64,000 bases of DNA from Hydrogenophaga sp. (GTDB lineage: Bacteria > Pseudomonadota > Gammaproteobacteria > Burkholderiales > Burkholderiaceae_C), in NCBI RefSeq assembly GCF_018780385.1, contig NZ_JADMJO010000003.1, positions 558,001 to 622,000 on the forward strand, written 5' to 3'. The notes below the pieces were generated by a model that was not told the DNA's origin, made no database searches, and saw only the letters and a list, made by a program, of their open reading frames with translations. This document shows, piece by piece, positions 32,370 through 41,149 of this stretch. How positions within the stretch are numbered: the stretch's first letter is position 1; every line of letters begins with the position of its first letter. The translations under genes and the position numbers were made by a program.

Positions 32370-34933
32370 GGTGTGTACCCCAATTTTTTCATGGCGGATG
32401 TGAGGGCGCGCGCCGAGCGGGCGTAACCGCTCCACGGCGCATTGCCCGTGGGCAGACGCTCCTGCACGCTGCGGATGTTCCAGTGGTCCCCACCGCGCAG
32501 CGAGGCCAGCTCGCCCCACTCCACCGGCACCGAGACGCCCAGCCCAGCCCGCGCTCGCGCAGACCAGGCACTCACCGTGGTGGCGCCGCGACCGTTGCGC
32601 AGGTAGTCAACAAAAATCTTGCCCACCCGGTTCTTCGGACCGCTCCTGGCGACGAATCGCTGCGGAATGACCTGGCTCATGTGTTGCACCACCGCCTGCG
32701 AGAAACCCTTGGCCTCGTCCCAGGTGTGTTGCAGACGAATGGGCACGACCACGTGCAGGCCCTTGCCGCCGCTGGTCTTCAAAAAACACGTCAGGCCCAA
32801 CTGCTCAAGGAGCGATTGCGTGAGCAGCGCCGCCTCCTGCACTTGCTCCCAGCCAACACCCTCCCCCGGGTCCAGATCGAACACCAGGCGATTGGGTTTC
32901 TCGAAGCTCTTGACCACCGCGTTCTGGGTATGGAACTCGACCACATTCCATTGCGCGGCCGACAACAGCCCTTCACGTTGGTCCACGGCGATCCAGGGTG
33001 CCTTGCCGGGTGACGACGTGAGCTCGAGTTGCGTGATGCCGGGCAGCGGGTTGGTGAGGTGCTTCTGGAAGAACATCTCACCATCGATGCCCTCGGGCGC
33101 CCGCAGCAGCGCAACCGGGCGCTGCTTGACGTGCTCGATCATCAAGGCGGCCACCGCTTCGTAGTGCTGGAACAGATCGAGTTTGGTCGCGCCGGTGGTG
33201 GCGTCGATGACGCGTTCAGGGTGGCTGATGCGCACCGGGCGCGATGAGGTGGGGGCTTTGGCAGGCACGGGAGCTTTGTCGGGTCTGGGGGTTGGCGCAG
33301 GGGGATCTGCCGGTTGCGGCAACTCCCGTTCCACGGTGTGGGCGGGTTTGTCTTCGCGCAACCCCACAAACACACCATGGCGAACGTGCCCGTCGTGGGT
33401 CCAATCGGAAAAAGTGACTTCTGCCACCAGCGTGGGCTCGATCCAGTGCGCCTTGCCGACCAAGGTCGGTCGCGTGGCGAAAGGGCTGGACGGCCGGGTG
33501 AGAGGCTCCATGCGGCGACGCAGGCTGGTGAGTGTCTTGGTGCTGAAGCCGGTGCCCACGTTGCCCACGTGGCGCAACTCACCCTGCTCATTGAAAACGC
33601 CCAGCAGCAATGCGCCAAAGCCGGTGCGGGCACCCTTGCCTTCGGTGTAGCCACCGATCACGAACTCCTGACGCTGGCCGCACTTGAGCTTCAGCCAGTC
33701 GGTGCTGCGCGTGGTGCGGTAGGTAGAGCCCTTGCGCTTGGCGATCACCCCTTCAAGCCCGAGTCGGCAGGCCGAGAGCAACACCGTGTCCGCCGCTCCG
33801 TCAAACGCGGCGCTGAACTGCACCTCACGCACCGGCGAGCGTGCCAGCACACGCTCCAGAACTTCCCGACGCTCAACCAAAGGAGCAGCCCTGAGATCGT
33901 GTCCATCCACAAAAGGCAGATCAAACAGATAAAACACCACGTCGGACGTGCGTCCGTTGTCGAACGACTGCTGCAGGGCGCCGAAATCGGGCAGGCCTTT
34001 GGCGCCGGGAACCACGATTTCGCCGTCGTACCACCCATTGGGCAAAGCCATGCCCACCAAGGCGTCGTGCAAGGGCTTCAGGCGCGAGGTCCAGTCGTGT
34101 CCGTTTCGGGTGAACAGCTTCACCGCCCCGCCGTCGATGCGGGCCAGCATGCGGTAGCCGTCGAACTTGATCTCGTACATCCAGTCGGCGTCGTCGGTCG
34201 GCGGCCGCTCGACCCGGGTGGCCAGTTGGGGCGACAACTTGTCTGGCAGTTCGCTGGCCACAGCCTTTGAGGGCAAGGTCGGCTGAGCGGAGGCATTGCC
34301 GGCCTTGCTCTTTTTCGGCTTCACGGCAGGGGTGGTGGCCGCTGCGGAAGACACGCTGTCCGGCGCAGCCTCGACAACGCTGTATTCCCGCTCGTCCCGG
34401 GCAAACGCATCACGCTCTTTCAACAGAAGCCAGGCGGGCTTGGCCTCGTTGCCCTTCATGCGCACCAATGCCCAGCGCCCTTGTAGTTTGTGGCCCACGA
34501 GATCGAACTTCAGACTTCCCTTGCGAAGCCCCTCCATCGGATCGCCCAGCGGCTGCCACAGGCCCTTGTCCCACACGATGACGCGGCCCGCGCCGTATTG
34601 ACCGGCAGGAATGGTGCCTTCGAAGGCGGCATAGGCGACCGGATGGTCTTCCACCTCCACGGCCATGCGCTTGACCGACGGATCCAGGCTCGGTCCCTTG
34701 GGCACGGCCCAACTCTTCATCACGCCATCGAGCTCCAGGCGGAAGTCGTAATGCAGGTGACTGGCCCAGTGCTTCTGCACCACAAAGCCCAAGGCGTCGG
34801 ACGCCGTGACCGCCTCACCCGCAGGCTCGGGTGTGACGGAGAAGTTGCGCTTGGACGTGTAGGGCTGCAGCAGCTCCTGCGATTGCAGCGGCTGGGAGGG
34901 CTTGGCGTGTGTTCGCCGGAGTGTGGGGGCCAT
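32366..34933 (-). CDS. ligD: ATP-dependent DNA ligase D (phosphoesterase-ligase-polymerase)
   Basis: 855 aa in the Pseudomonas-type order. 3'-phosphoesterase domain ~30-195 with HWASHLHYDFRLE (55-67) and DHPVAYAAFEGTIPAGQYGAG; a ~50-residue Ala/Lys linker; ATP ligase ~240-540 with adenylation lysine in YEIKFDGYR (Lys ~256), ITRxx-type EGVIAKRKGSTYR and the OB-fold WIEPTLVAEVTFSDWTHDGHVRH; a Pro-rich linker; primase/polymerase ~575-850 with VFDLDPGEG. With Ku it rejoins double-strand breaks. ATG 34933 coincides with the start predicted from the sigma-54-like site at 34945-34958, so the message may be leaderless. Confidence 0.97.
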   Translation of the reverse strand: MAPTLRRTHAKPSQPLQSQELLQPYTSKRNFSVTPEPAGEAVTASDALGFVVQKHWASHLHYDFRLELDGVMKSWAVPKGPSLDPSVKRMAVEVEDHPVAYAAFEGTIPAGQYGAGRVIVWDKGLWQPLGDPMEGLRKGSLKFDLVGHKLQGRWALVRMKGNEAKPAWLLLKERDAFARDEREYSVVEAAPDSVSSAAATTPAVKPKKSKAGNASAQPTLPSKAVASELPDKLSPQLATRVERPPTDDADWMYEIKFDGYRMLARIDGGAVKLFTRNGHDWTSRLKPLHDALVGMALPNGWYDGEIVVPGAKGLPDFGALQQSFDNGRTSDVVFYLFDLPFVDGHDLRAAPLVERREVLERVLARSPVREVQFSAAFDGAADTVLLSACRLGLEGVIAKRKGSTYRTTRSTDWLKLKCGQRQEFVIGGYTEGKGARTGFGALLLGVFNEQGELRHVGNVGTGFSTKTLTSLRRRMEPLTRPSSPFATRPTLVGKAHWIEPTLVAEVTFSDWTHDGHVRHGVFVGLREDKPAHTVERELPQPADPPAPTPRPDKAPVPAKAPTSSRPVRISHPERVIDATTGATKLDLFQHYEAVAALMIEHVKQRPVALLRAPEGIDGEMFFQKHLTNPLPGITQLELTSSPGKAPWIAVDQREGLLSAAQWNVVEFHTQNAVVKSFEKPNRLVFDLDPGEGVGWEQVQEAALLTQSLLEQLGLTCFLKTSGGKGLHVVVPIRLQHTWDEAKGFSQAVVQHMSQVIPQRFVARSGPKNRVGKIFVDYLRNGRGATTVSAWSARARAGLGVSVPVEWGELASLRGGDHWNIRSVQERLPTGNAPWSGYARSARALTSAMKKLGYTP

Positions 34934-34944
34934 GCCCTTGCGGG

Positions 34945-34958
34945 GCAAACGGCGAGCC
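34945..34958 (-). promoter_or_regulatory. Sigma-54-type promoter of ligD-ku
   Basis: Minus strand GGCTCGCCGTTTGC, one mismatch, correct spacing. The transcript would start at the A of ATG 34933. Confidence 0.6.
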
Positions 34959-34986
34959 CGGGTTTGCGACCCTCCTTACCCGTTCG

Positions 34987-35202
34987 TCACTGCGTTCCCG
35001 TGCCGCTTCGAGGCGGGGTAGCGGTTCCGTCCGGCGAGCTCGCCGGCGGCATCGGGGTGGCAGCGGGCGGACGAACGGTGTCATCCCCGGTGGTGGGCCT
35101 CGGTGGGTCCGAGGGGTTGCGGTCGCACGCGGTCAGCAGTGATCCGGATGCCGCGACCAGCACCGCGCAAAGACAAGCTCTGAAAGTGGCAGTGGCGTGC
35201 AT
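34987..35202 (-). CDS. Small lipoprotein
   Basis: 71 aa. Lipoprotein signal with lipobox LLTAC (Cys ~26), then a Pro/Thr-rich disordered tail (NPSDPPRPTTGDD and so on). AGGAGG lies eight bases before ATG 35202. A sigma-54-like promoter precedes it. No recognised family. Confidence 0.72.
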   Translation of the reverse strand: MHATATFRACLCAVLVAASGSLLTACDRNPSDPPRPTTGDDTVRPPAATPMPPASSPDGTATPPRSGTGTQ

Positions 35203-35250
35203 AGAGAGTCCTCCTGGTTGCCCAACAACAGCGTTGGAAACACGAGGCGG

Positions 35251-35264
35251 GCAATTCAGGTGCC
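35251..35264 (-). promoter_or_regulatory. Sigma-54-type promoter of the small lipoprotein gene
   Basis: Minus strand GGCACCTGAATTGC; one mismatch. Predicted start about 35239, 37 bases before ATG 35202. Confidence 0.72.
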
Positions 35265-35302
35265 TGTCACACGACACGCCCATGCCCACCTCGCGTGCTC
35301 CG

Positions 35303-35719
35303 CTACGGCCTCGAAATGCCCACCAGCGCCTTGGCCGTCACCTCGAGGTCATTCACCTCCACGGCAAAGTCCCCGAGCGACACGATCCCGACCAGGCGCT
35401 TGTCGGCATTCACCACCGGCAATCGCCGGATCTGGCACATGCTCATCTTTTTGGCGCCTTCATCCACGGGTTCGTCCTCGTAGGCCCAGACCACCTCTTT
35501 GGACATCACTTCACGAACCAGGGTGTCGCAGCCCATGCCCTCGGCGACGGCACGCACCGCGATGTCGCGGTCCGTCACCGCGCCGATCATCCGGTCGTTC
35601 TCGCTCACGGGGAGCATCCCGAAGCCTTCGTCGCGCATCATCGCGGCGGCATCCCGCAGCGTCGCGTCCGGGCTGATCACCTGAACGTCGCGACTCATCA
35701 CGTCTTTCATTTGCTGCAT
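35303..35719 (-). CDS. Tandem CBS-domain protein
   Basis: 138 aa, two CBS motifs: MKDVMSRDVQVISPDATLRDAAAMMRDEGFGMLPVSENDRMIGAVTDRDIAVRAV, then MCQIRRLPVVNADKRLVGIVSLGDFAV. Close in plan to the CBS protein at 18424. It lies 38 bases after katE on the same strand and has no clear promoter of its own (the nearest GC/CC pair is spaced 9, not 10), so it is probably read from the hemerythrin-katE transcript. Confidence 0.93.
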   Translation of the reverse strand: MQQMKDVMSRDVQVISPDATLRDAAAMMRDEGFGMLPVSENDRMIGAVTDRDIAVRAVAEGMGCDTLVREVMSKEVVWAYEDEPVDEGAKKMSMCQIRRLPVVNADKRLVGIVSLGDFAVEVNDLEVTAKALVGISRP

Positions 35720-35757
35720 GTTCGTCTCCTTGGAACAGCTGATTGCGGCTTGGTGCC

Positions 35758-38169
35758 TTACACCGCCGGCGGGTCGGTTTCGCGTTCGGGGTGGCGGTGT
35801 TTCGCCATGGCCTGAATGAAGGCATCCACGCCGGCGTCCGTCACGATGCCCGGATCGGGGTCCCCCGACGGCAACACCACAGCCACGCCCGCCGCATCGA
35901 GCAAGCTCATCGACGCAGGCATCACCATGATGGCCTTGCAGTGGCGGTGCTGATCGCGGATGAACTCCATCGTATGGCCGTCGCGCGCCAAAGCGGCAAC
36001 CCCAGCATCTCCGTCCGGCAGCACCAGCGAGTCGAACAGGAAGCCCGGCTCGTTTTCCAGGGACGCGTCGGCGTCGATGGCCACGCCGTCACTGGTGGTC
36101 ACGGGCCCGATGCGTGGGGCCACGAAGCGCGGCACGGCACCTTGTGCGAAGAGCGCCGCGTGCACGTTCATGACGCTTTGGCCTTCGACCCCGTCGGCCA
36201 CCAGAATCGCCACCTTCCTGGCTTTGATCGAACCATCGCCCGGACGGGCCAGCAGCGACAGCGTGGGCGACTTGCTCACTTCGGGCTTGGCCGGGTTGTC
36301 CAGCGCCCGGGGCATGGGCGGTGGCATCTGCGCCATGCCCAGGCCCTCGGCCACTTGGGCCGCCAACTTCTCGGAGGCATTGCGCAGTGAAGAGATCATG
36401 CGCTCCCGAATGGCAGGCACCGTCACCTTGGACAGCTCGAAGCGGAAGGCGGCAGCGATGTGCGCCTGCTCCACCGCGCTCTGGCTCTCGAAGAAGAGCG
36501 TGGCCTGGGTGTAGTGGTCGGCAAACTTCTCGGGCTTGGCGCGCACCTTCCCCTGCTCTTCCTTGGCTTGGATGCGCGCTGGAACCGACACGAAGCCTTG
36601 CTGGGCGCCGGCCTGGAACGGGCAACCACCTCCCAGCGAATTGGGTTCGTAGTTGGCGCGGCCCCGGTGAATGGCTTGACGGTGCATGCCGTCGCGCTGG
36701 TTGTTGTGCACCGGCGCCAGGGGGGAGTTGATGGGAATCTCGTGGAAGTTGGGACCACCGAGCCGGGTGATCTGCGTGTCGACATAGGAATGGATGCGCC
36801 CCGCCAACAAGGGATCGTTCGAGAAATCCAGCCCGGGCACGATGTGCGCCGTGCAGAACGCCACCTGCTCGGTCTCGGCAAAGAAGTTGTCGGGGTTGCG
36901 GTTGAGCACCATGCGCCCCACCGGCCGCACAGGGACCAGTTCTTCGGGAATGATCTTGGTTGCGTCCAGGATGTCGAAGCTGAACTCGTCGGCCTGTTCT
37001 TCGGTGAACACCTGAAGGCCCAGTTCCCACTCGGGGAATGCGCCGGATTCAATGCGCTCCCAGAGGTCGCGACGGTGGTAATCCGGATCGGCACCGGAGA
37101 TCTTCACCGCCTCGTCCCACACCAGCGAGTGCGTGCCGTAGATCGGGTTCCAGTGGAACTTCACGAAAACGGAATCACCCGCCTCGTTGACCATGCGGAA
37201 GGTGTGCACGCCAAACCCCTGCATGGTGGCATAGCTGCGCGGAATCCCGCGATCGGACATCGCCCACATCAGCATGTGCGTCGACTCGGGCATGAGCGAG
37301 ACGAAGTCCCAGAAGGTGTCGTGAGCGCTGGCGGCCTGAGGCATCTGGTGATGCGGCTCGGGCTTCACCGCGTGCACCAGGTCCGGGAACTTCATGGCGT
37401 CCTGGATGAAGAACACCGGCATGTTGTTGCCCACCAGATCCCAGTTGCCCTCGTCGGTGTAGAACTTCACCGCAAAGCCCCGCACATCGCGCGCGGTATC
37501 CTTCGAGCCCCGCTCGCCCTGCACGGTGGAAAACCGCACGAACACCGGCGTGACCTTGCCCGCTTCCTTGAAGGGCGCAGCCTTGGTGATGTCGGTCAGC
37601 GGTTCGTAGCACTCGAAGAAACCGTGCGCACCCGAGCCGCGTGCATGCACGATGCGCTCCGGGATGCGCTCGTGGTCAAAGTGCGTGAGCTTCTCGCGCA
37701 GGATGAAGTCTTCCAGCAGCACCGGACCCCGCACGCCGTATTTCAGCGAGTTCTGGTTGTCAGCGATGGGCACGCCCTGGTTGGTCGTGAGCATCTGCCC
37801 GGAAGAATCCACCCGCACGCGGTCGAGCGATTCGATGGTCCAGTTCACGCCTTCGGTCGCCACACCACCCGTCTTCTCGGAGTGATTCTCCTCAGACAGC
37901 GTGCTGCCCGAGGGGAGTCGCGATTCCGGCTCCACAGTGGCGCCAGGCGCGGGCGAGACACCATTCTGGAAACCATGCTCCCCAGCCTTGTTCGGGTTGA
38001 AGGGCATGGATTCGGCAAGGTGTCCGGTCTGCACGGCTTTGGCAGACGCCTGATCGCCCGCTGCCTCGACCTTGGAAGGTGCACTGTCGGTGTTGCGGGT
38101 GGCGGCTTTGGCGGCACTGTTGGCGCCCTTGGAGTCGCCACGGGAATCGGTGTTGCTGGATCTGGGCAC
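35758..38169 (-). CDS. katE: Large-subunit (HPII/KatE-type) catalase
   Basis: 803 aa, clade 2 catalase. A disordered Ser/Ala-rich N-terminus ~1-80, then the catalase core: catalytic His in [15 protein letters not shown], Asn in [17 protein letters not shown], haem-side [18 protein letters not shown], and proximal Tyr in [23 protein letters not shown]. The C-terminal ~150 residues are a flavodoxin/DJ-1-like domain ([27 protein letters not shown]) as in E. coli HPII. Removes hydrogen peroxide in stationary phase/stress. It follows the hemerythrin gene by 36 bases. Confidence 0.97.
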   Translation of the reverse strand: MPRSSNTDSRGDSKGANSAAKAATRNTDSAPSKVEAAGDQASAKAVQTGHLAESMPFNPNKAGEHGFQNGVSPAPGATVEPESRLPSGSTLSEENHSEKTGGVATEGVNWTIESLDRVRVDSSGQMLTTNQGVPIADNQNSLKYGVRGPVLLEDFILREKLTHFDHERIPERIVHARGSGAHGFFECYEPLTDITKAAPFKEAGKVTPVFVRFSTVQGERGSKDTARDVRGFAVKFYTDEGNWDLVGNNMPVFFIQDAMKFPDLVHAVKPEPHHQMPQAASAHDTFWDFVSLMPESTHMLMWAMSDRGIPRSYATMQGFGVHTFRMVNEAGDSVFVKFHWNPIYGTHSLVWDEAVKISGADPDYHRRDLWERIESGAFPEWELGLQVFTEEQADEFSFDILDATKIIPEELVPVRPVGRMVLNRNPDNFFAETEQVAFCTAHIVPGLDFSNDPLLAGRIHSYVDTQITRLGGPNFHEIPINSPLAPVHNNQRDGMHRQAIHRGRANYEPNSLGGGCPFQAGAQQGFVSVPARIQAKEEQGKVRAKPEKFADHYTQATLFFESQSAVEQAHIAAAFRFELSKVTVPAIRERMISSLRNASEKLAAQVAEGLGMAQMPPPMPRALDNPAKPEVSKSPTLSLLARPGDGSIKARKVAILVADGVEGQSVMNVHAALFAQGAVPRFVAPRIGPVTTSDGVAIDADASLENEPGFLFDSLVLPDGDAGVAALARDGHTMEFIRDQHRHCKAIMVMPASMSLLDAAGVAVVLPSGDPDPGIVTDAGVDAFIQAMAKHRHPERETDPPAV

Positions 38170-38205
38170 GGTGAGGCTCCTGAAATGGGGTCTATCGACA
38201 GGCCG

Positions 38206-38688
38206 TCAGGCCACTTCCACGCCCATGAGCGCTTCCTTGCGTGCCATCAGTTCCTCTCGCATGGCCACCAGGTCGAGTTCACGTGCAGCCCTCGCCTTGG
38301 GGAACATCTCGTTGCGCTCTTCCTTGACGTGGTGGTCGATGTATTCACCGAGCACCTTGACCTTGGCGTCAAACATCTCGTCGGCTTGCTCCATGGACCC
38401 GATCTGCGCGATGAGGTCTTTGGCGCTGGCGTGCTCCACCTCGGCCTCGGCCAGCAGGTCGGTGTCTTTGAGCGCCGCGCGCAAGGCGGGATAGAAAATT
38501 TCTTCCTCGATGGTGGCGTGAACGGTCAGCTCATGGCAGATCTGGTGCGCCAGATCGAGCTTCTTCTGGTCCACGCCGCGGGCCTTGGAGCCCACGAGTT
38601 CTTCATAGGCTTTGAACATTTTCTTGACCGCCTTGTGGTCGGAATCGAGCAAGGTGCATGCGTCTGCTTCTTGGCGAATGGTGGCCAT
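38206..38688 (-). CDS. Hemerythrin HHE-domain protein
   Basis: 160 aa, no membrane helix. Di-iron ligand pattern: LLDSDHKAVKKMFKAYEEL, ICHELTVHATIEEEIFYPALR, AEVEHASAKDLIAQIGSM and IDHHVKEERNEMFPKAR. A cytosolic oxygen, NO or iron-handling protein. AGGAG precedes ATG 38688. First gene of the hemerythrin-katE(-CBS) operon under the sigma-54-like promoter at 38778-38791; the pairing of a di-iron protein with catalase suggests a peroxide/iron defence unit. Confidence 0.93.
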   Translation of the reverse strand: MATIRQEADACTLLDSDHKAVKKMFKAYEELVGSKARGVDQKKLDLAHQICHELTVHATIEEEIFYPALRAALKDTDLLAEAEVEHASAKDLIAQIGSMEQADEMFDAKVKVLGEYIDHHVKEERNEMFPKARAARELDLVAMREELMARKEALMGVEVA

Positions 38689-38777
38689 TGGGATCTCCTG
38701 GATCGGTGTGTGTGGTGGGGGTAAGGGAATCGGGTGATTTGCGTCGGTCGTGTTGCAACCTGGCGCACGGCTCGGTG

Positions 38778-38791
38778 GCAAGCCGTGTGCC
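38778..38791 (-). promoter_or_regulatory. Sigma-54-type promoter of hemerythrin-katE
   Basis: Minus strand GGCACACGGCTTGC; one mismatch. Predicted start about 38766, 78 bases before ATG 38688. Confidence 0.72.
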
Positions 38792-38933
38792 TGATCACCC
38801 TCCCGGTGAGGTCCGAGCACCGGGGGCGAGCCCTGGCGTCGGCCCTTCCCTTTGCCGCAAATTTTTCTGAACGAGCCGGCACGCGGCGGGTTTTTACAAT
38901 CGCCAGAATCCCCAGCCACTACGATGTAACCCC

Positions 38934-39173
38934 ATGAAACTGCCCCACAAGCTCACCGGCATCGCGTTCGCCGCCTACATGGCCGGGATCATTGCCTTCG
39001 TGATGAGTGCTGTGCTGACGGCCATCAACACGGGCGTGGCCGCGGGGTTCTTCTCACGTGTGCTTCATGCCTACGCGGTTGCATTCCCGGTCGCCTTCAC
39101 CTGCGTGGTGATCTTCAGACCCCTTGTCGTCTTGCTGGTGAAGAAGACGGTGCAGGCGCCACCCTTGCGGTGA
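38934..39173 (+). CDS. DUF2798 small membrane protein
   Basis: 79 aa, two transmembrane helices (LTGIAFAAYMAGIIAFVMSAVLTAI and AVAFPVAFTCVVIFRPLVVLLV), with the DUF2798 FxxW/PxxxL-type layout. Function unknown. It diverges from the hemerythrin gene; I saw no sigma-54-like site facing it with exact spacing. Confidence 0.85.
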   Translation: MKLPHKLTGIAFAAYMAGIIAFVMSAVLTAINTGVAAGFFSRVLHAYAVAFPVAFTCVVIFRPLVVLLVKKTVQAPPLR

Positions 39174-39254
39174 CCGATGCGCTTGGCCACGCCCCTCGGA
39201 TGCGGCTGCACCTTGGGATGACAAGGATGCCTTCGTAAACACGGGGGCGTCGGA

Positions 39255-39284
39255 CGCCCGGGTGCGCCATGGCTCACCCGGGCG
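39255..39284. terminator. Hairpin between DUF2798 and PEP-CTERM genes
   Basis: CGCCCGGGTG and CACCCGGGCG pair perfectly (10 bp, 10-base loop) in the convergent gap, 6 bases from the PEP-CTERM stop. GC-rich stem without T-run. It also marks the border between the stress island and the PEP-CTERM block. Confidence 0.6.
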
Positions 39285-39290
39285 ACCCGC

Positions 39291-40259
39291 TCACTTGCGG
39301 CGACGCCGCTGTGCGGTGGCCCCCATCAAGACCAGACCGGCCAGCAACATGGCGTAGGTCTCTGGCTCCGGCACGGGCGCCGCCAGCACGAACAGCCGCG
39401 AATTCCCGGTTCCCGAGTCTTCAGCGACCAGATACAGGTTGCCCAGATCGTCCACGGTCACGCCTTCAATGGCCTGCGAGGTGATGCCCGACAAGTCCAG
39501 GCTGCTGAGCACCTGACCGCTGCGGGTCACCTCAAGCAGCTTGCGCGAGTCCAGGCTCAGGATCAGCAGGTTGTCGGCACCGTCGGTGCCGGCCAGCGCC
39601 GTGACGGGTGAGAGCGTCTGCACGTCGGACAGGCTGACCACGCCCAGCAGCGCCGGATCGAACAAGGCACCCATGGTGGACGCACCCGTGGCGAAGTTCA
39701 GCGTGCCGCCCAACACGCCTTGGGGTACAGCCTGCTTCACCGACACGAAGCTGCCGTTGCGGGGGTCGTACGAAAGGCCTTCGAGGCCGTTGTTGCCCAC
39801 GCTGCCGCTGCCGATCGAGGCCGACGGCGCGGTGGCCAGGTTGATGCTGCCGCCCGCCACATAGCCGAACCTGAAAGCGTCCTGCAAGCGCTCTTCGGCC
39901 ACCACCAGAACACCGTTGCCCAGGTACGTCAGGCCTTCAGAATCCCGGTTGCTGCTGGTGGTGGGCCAGCCGAGGTTGGTGCCACCACTGAACGACATGC
40001 TGCTCAACGTCTGGCCGGTGAGCGATATTTCGACCACACCGGTGCCTTCATCACCCACGAAGAACAGGGTTCCGTTCGTGCCACGGTCGCGCGCGAACGT
40101 GACGGCAGAAGCCTCAAGGCCAGAGACCCCGTTGCCCGGATTGGCGTCAAGCGTGTAGTTGCCCGTGACCTGATAAGCCGACAGATTGATGCTGCTGGCC
40201 GCGAAAGCATTGAAGCCGAGCGCGCACGTGGCGGTCAGCAGGATGGAGACGAGTTTCAT
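39291..40259 (-). CDS. SdiA-regulated-like beta-propeller PEP-CTERM protein
   Basis: 322 aa. Signal peptide ~1-20. The body is a repeated propeller pattern (GVSGLEASAVTFARDRG, EGLTYLGNGVLVVAEERLQ, GLEGLSYDPRNGSFVSVKQ, AIEGVTVDDLGNLYLVAEDSG) resembling SdiA-regulated/esterase-like phytase-type domains. C-terminal sorting signal VPEPETYAMLLAGLVLMG plus AQRRRRK. An exported exosortase substrate; ligand unknown. It starts 18 bases after the neighbouring PEP-CTERM gene's stop, so they form an operon. Confidence 0.88.
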   Translation of the reverse strand: MKLVSILLTATCALGFNAFAASSINLSAYQVTGNYTLDANPGNGVSGLEASAVTFARDRGTNGTLFFVGDEGTGVVEISLTGQTLSSMSFSGGTNLGWPTTSSNRDSEGLTYLGNGVLVVAEERLQDAFRFGYVAGGSINLATAPSASIGSGSVGNNGLEGLSYDPRNGSFVSVKQAVPQGVLGGTLNFATGASTMGALFDPALLGVVSLSDVQTLSPVTALAGTDGADNLLILSLDSRKLLEVTRSGQVLSSLDLSGITSQAIEGVTVDDLGNLYLVAEDSGTGNSRLFVLAAPVPEPETYAMLLAGLVLMGATAQRRRRK

Positions 40260-40277
40260 GGGTGTTCCAGGTGACGT

Positions 40278-40949
40278 TCAAGCCTTGCGGCGGCGGGTGG
40301 CCGCACCGATCAGACCCAGGCCTGCCAACAACATCGCATAGGTCTCGGGCTCGGGTACCAGCGAGGGTGAGCCGATCTCCAGGCCGGAAGCGATCACGAA
40401 TGCGCCGTTGGTGCCAGCCGTGCTGAGCGTGCCGAGCAACACATTGTTCAGGCCTGCCGAGTTGTCGAAGGTCTGGAAAGGTGACGAGGCGTCGGAGGCG
40501 CCAAAGTCCACACGGGCCTGCAGTGCGCCCGCGGCGTTGAAGATGTTCAGCGAGTCACCACCCGTGCCCAGGCCGATGCCCGCGCCGCTGTAGGTGCCCA
40601 CCACCACGCCCGCGAAGGACGGGGAGCCGAACCAGTTGCTCCGGAAGCTGCTGGCGGTGGCTGCGGAACCTTCAATGAAGATCACCGACTGACCAGCGCC
40701 GATGGTGGACACGCCGGAGAGGTTGATGGCCGAGGCAAACGCGTTGGAGCTGTCGTCCACCTTCCAGCCCGCGATGTTGACGGCGGCATTGCCAAAGTTG
40801 GTCAACTCGAACCAGTCAGCGGAGACCACGGAGTTGCCGCTGCTCCAGGGCGCGACTTCGGTGATGCGGACCTGGGCGGTGGCGGCGGTGGCCGTCAGGA
40901 CAAGCGCAGAAAACACGGTGGACAGGGAGAGTGCGGAACGCAGCGACAT
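40278..40949 (-). CDS. Lamin-tail-domain PEP-CTERM protein
   Basis: 223 aa. Signal peptide ~1-25 (VFSALVLTATAATA). A lamin-tail (LTD) domain ~27-140: VRITEVAPWSSGNSVVSADWFELTNFGNAAVNIAGWKVDDSS with GAGQSVIFIEG and DSLNIFNAAGALQARVDFG. Ends VPEPETYAMLLAGLGLIG plus RRRKA, an exosortase signal. Probably cell-surface or matrix. Upstream are an inverted repeat (40992-41043) and conserved box D (41057-41077). Confidence 0.9.
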   Translation of the reverse strand: MSLRSALSLSTVFSALVLTATAATAQVRITEVAPWSSGNSVVSADWFELTNFGNAAVNIAGWKVDDSSNAFASAINLSGVSTIGAGQSVIFIEGSAATASSFRSNWFGSPSFAGVVVGTYSGAGIGLGTGGDSLNIFNAAGALQARVDFGASDASSPFQTFDNSAGLNNVLLGTLSTAGTNGAFVIASGLEIGSPSLVPEPETYAMLLAGLGLIGAATRRRKA

Positions 40950-40991
40950 GGGGGCCTTTGCTGGGGGGATGGGATGAAATGAAATGGCGAA

Positions 40992-41043
40992 AAACCGCCG
41001 TGCTTGACCCCCTTAGGCTAAGCAGGGTGTGCAACGGCGGTTT
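40992..41043. promoter_or_regulatory. Long-range inverted repeat upstream of the LTD/PEP-CTERM operon
   Basis: AAACCGCCGT (40992-41001) and ACGGCGGTTT (41034-41043) are exact reverse complements 32 bases apart, 43-94 bases before ATG 40949. It could be two operator half-sites or a leader RNA stem. Confidence 0.4.
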
Positions 41044-41056
41044 GACAAGGTTCCCT

Positions 41057-41077
41057 CACCGGCATGGTCCGAATGGA
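41057..41077 (-). promoter_or_regulatory. Conserved PEP-CTERM/EPS box, copy D
   Basis: Minus strand begins TCCATTCGGACC and ends ATGCCGGTG. One of five copies with shared core TCCAAACGG...CCATGCCGSTG. About 108 bases before ATG 40949. Confidence 0.5.
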
Positions 41078-41149
41078 CAACGACCGGAGACCCGGAGAAG
41101 GGGCCAACGAGCCGCGAACGCGCGAGGCACCCGTGCTCCGTGTTTGAAC

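Noticed and set aside
35735-35757. Sigma-54-like site before the CBS gene 35303-35719
   Set aside because: GC and CC are 9, not 10, bases apart; sigma-54 does not tolerate that spacing.
36460-38724. 754-codon plus-strand frame opposite katE
   Set aside because: Antisense shadow of a well-recognised catalase.
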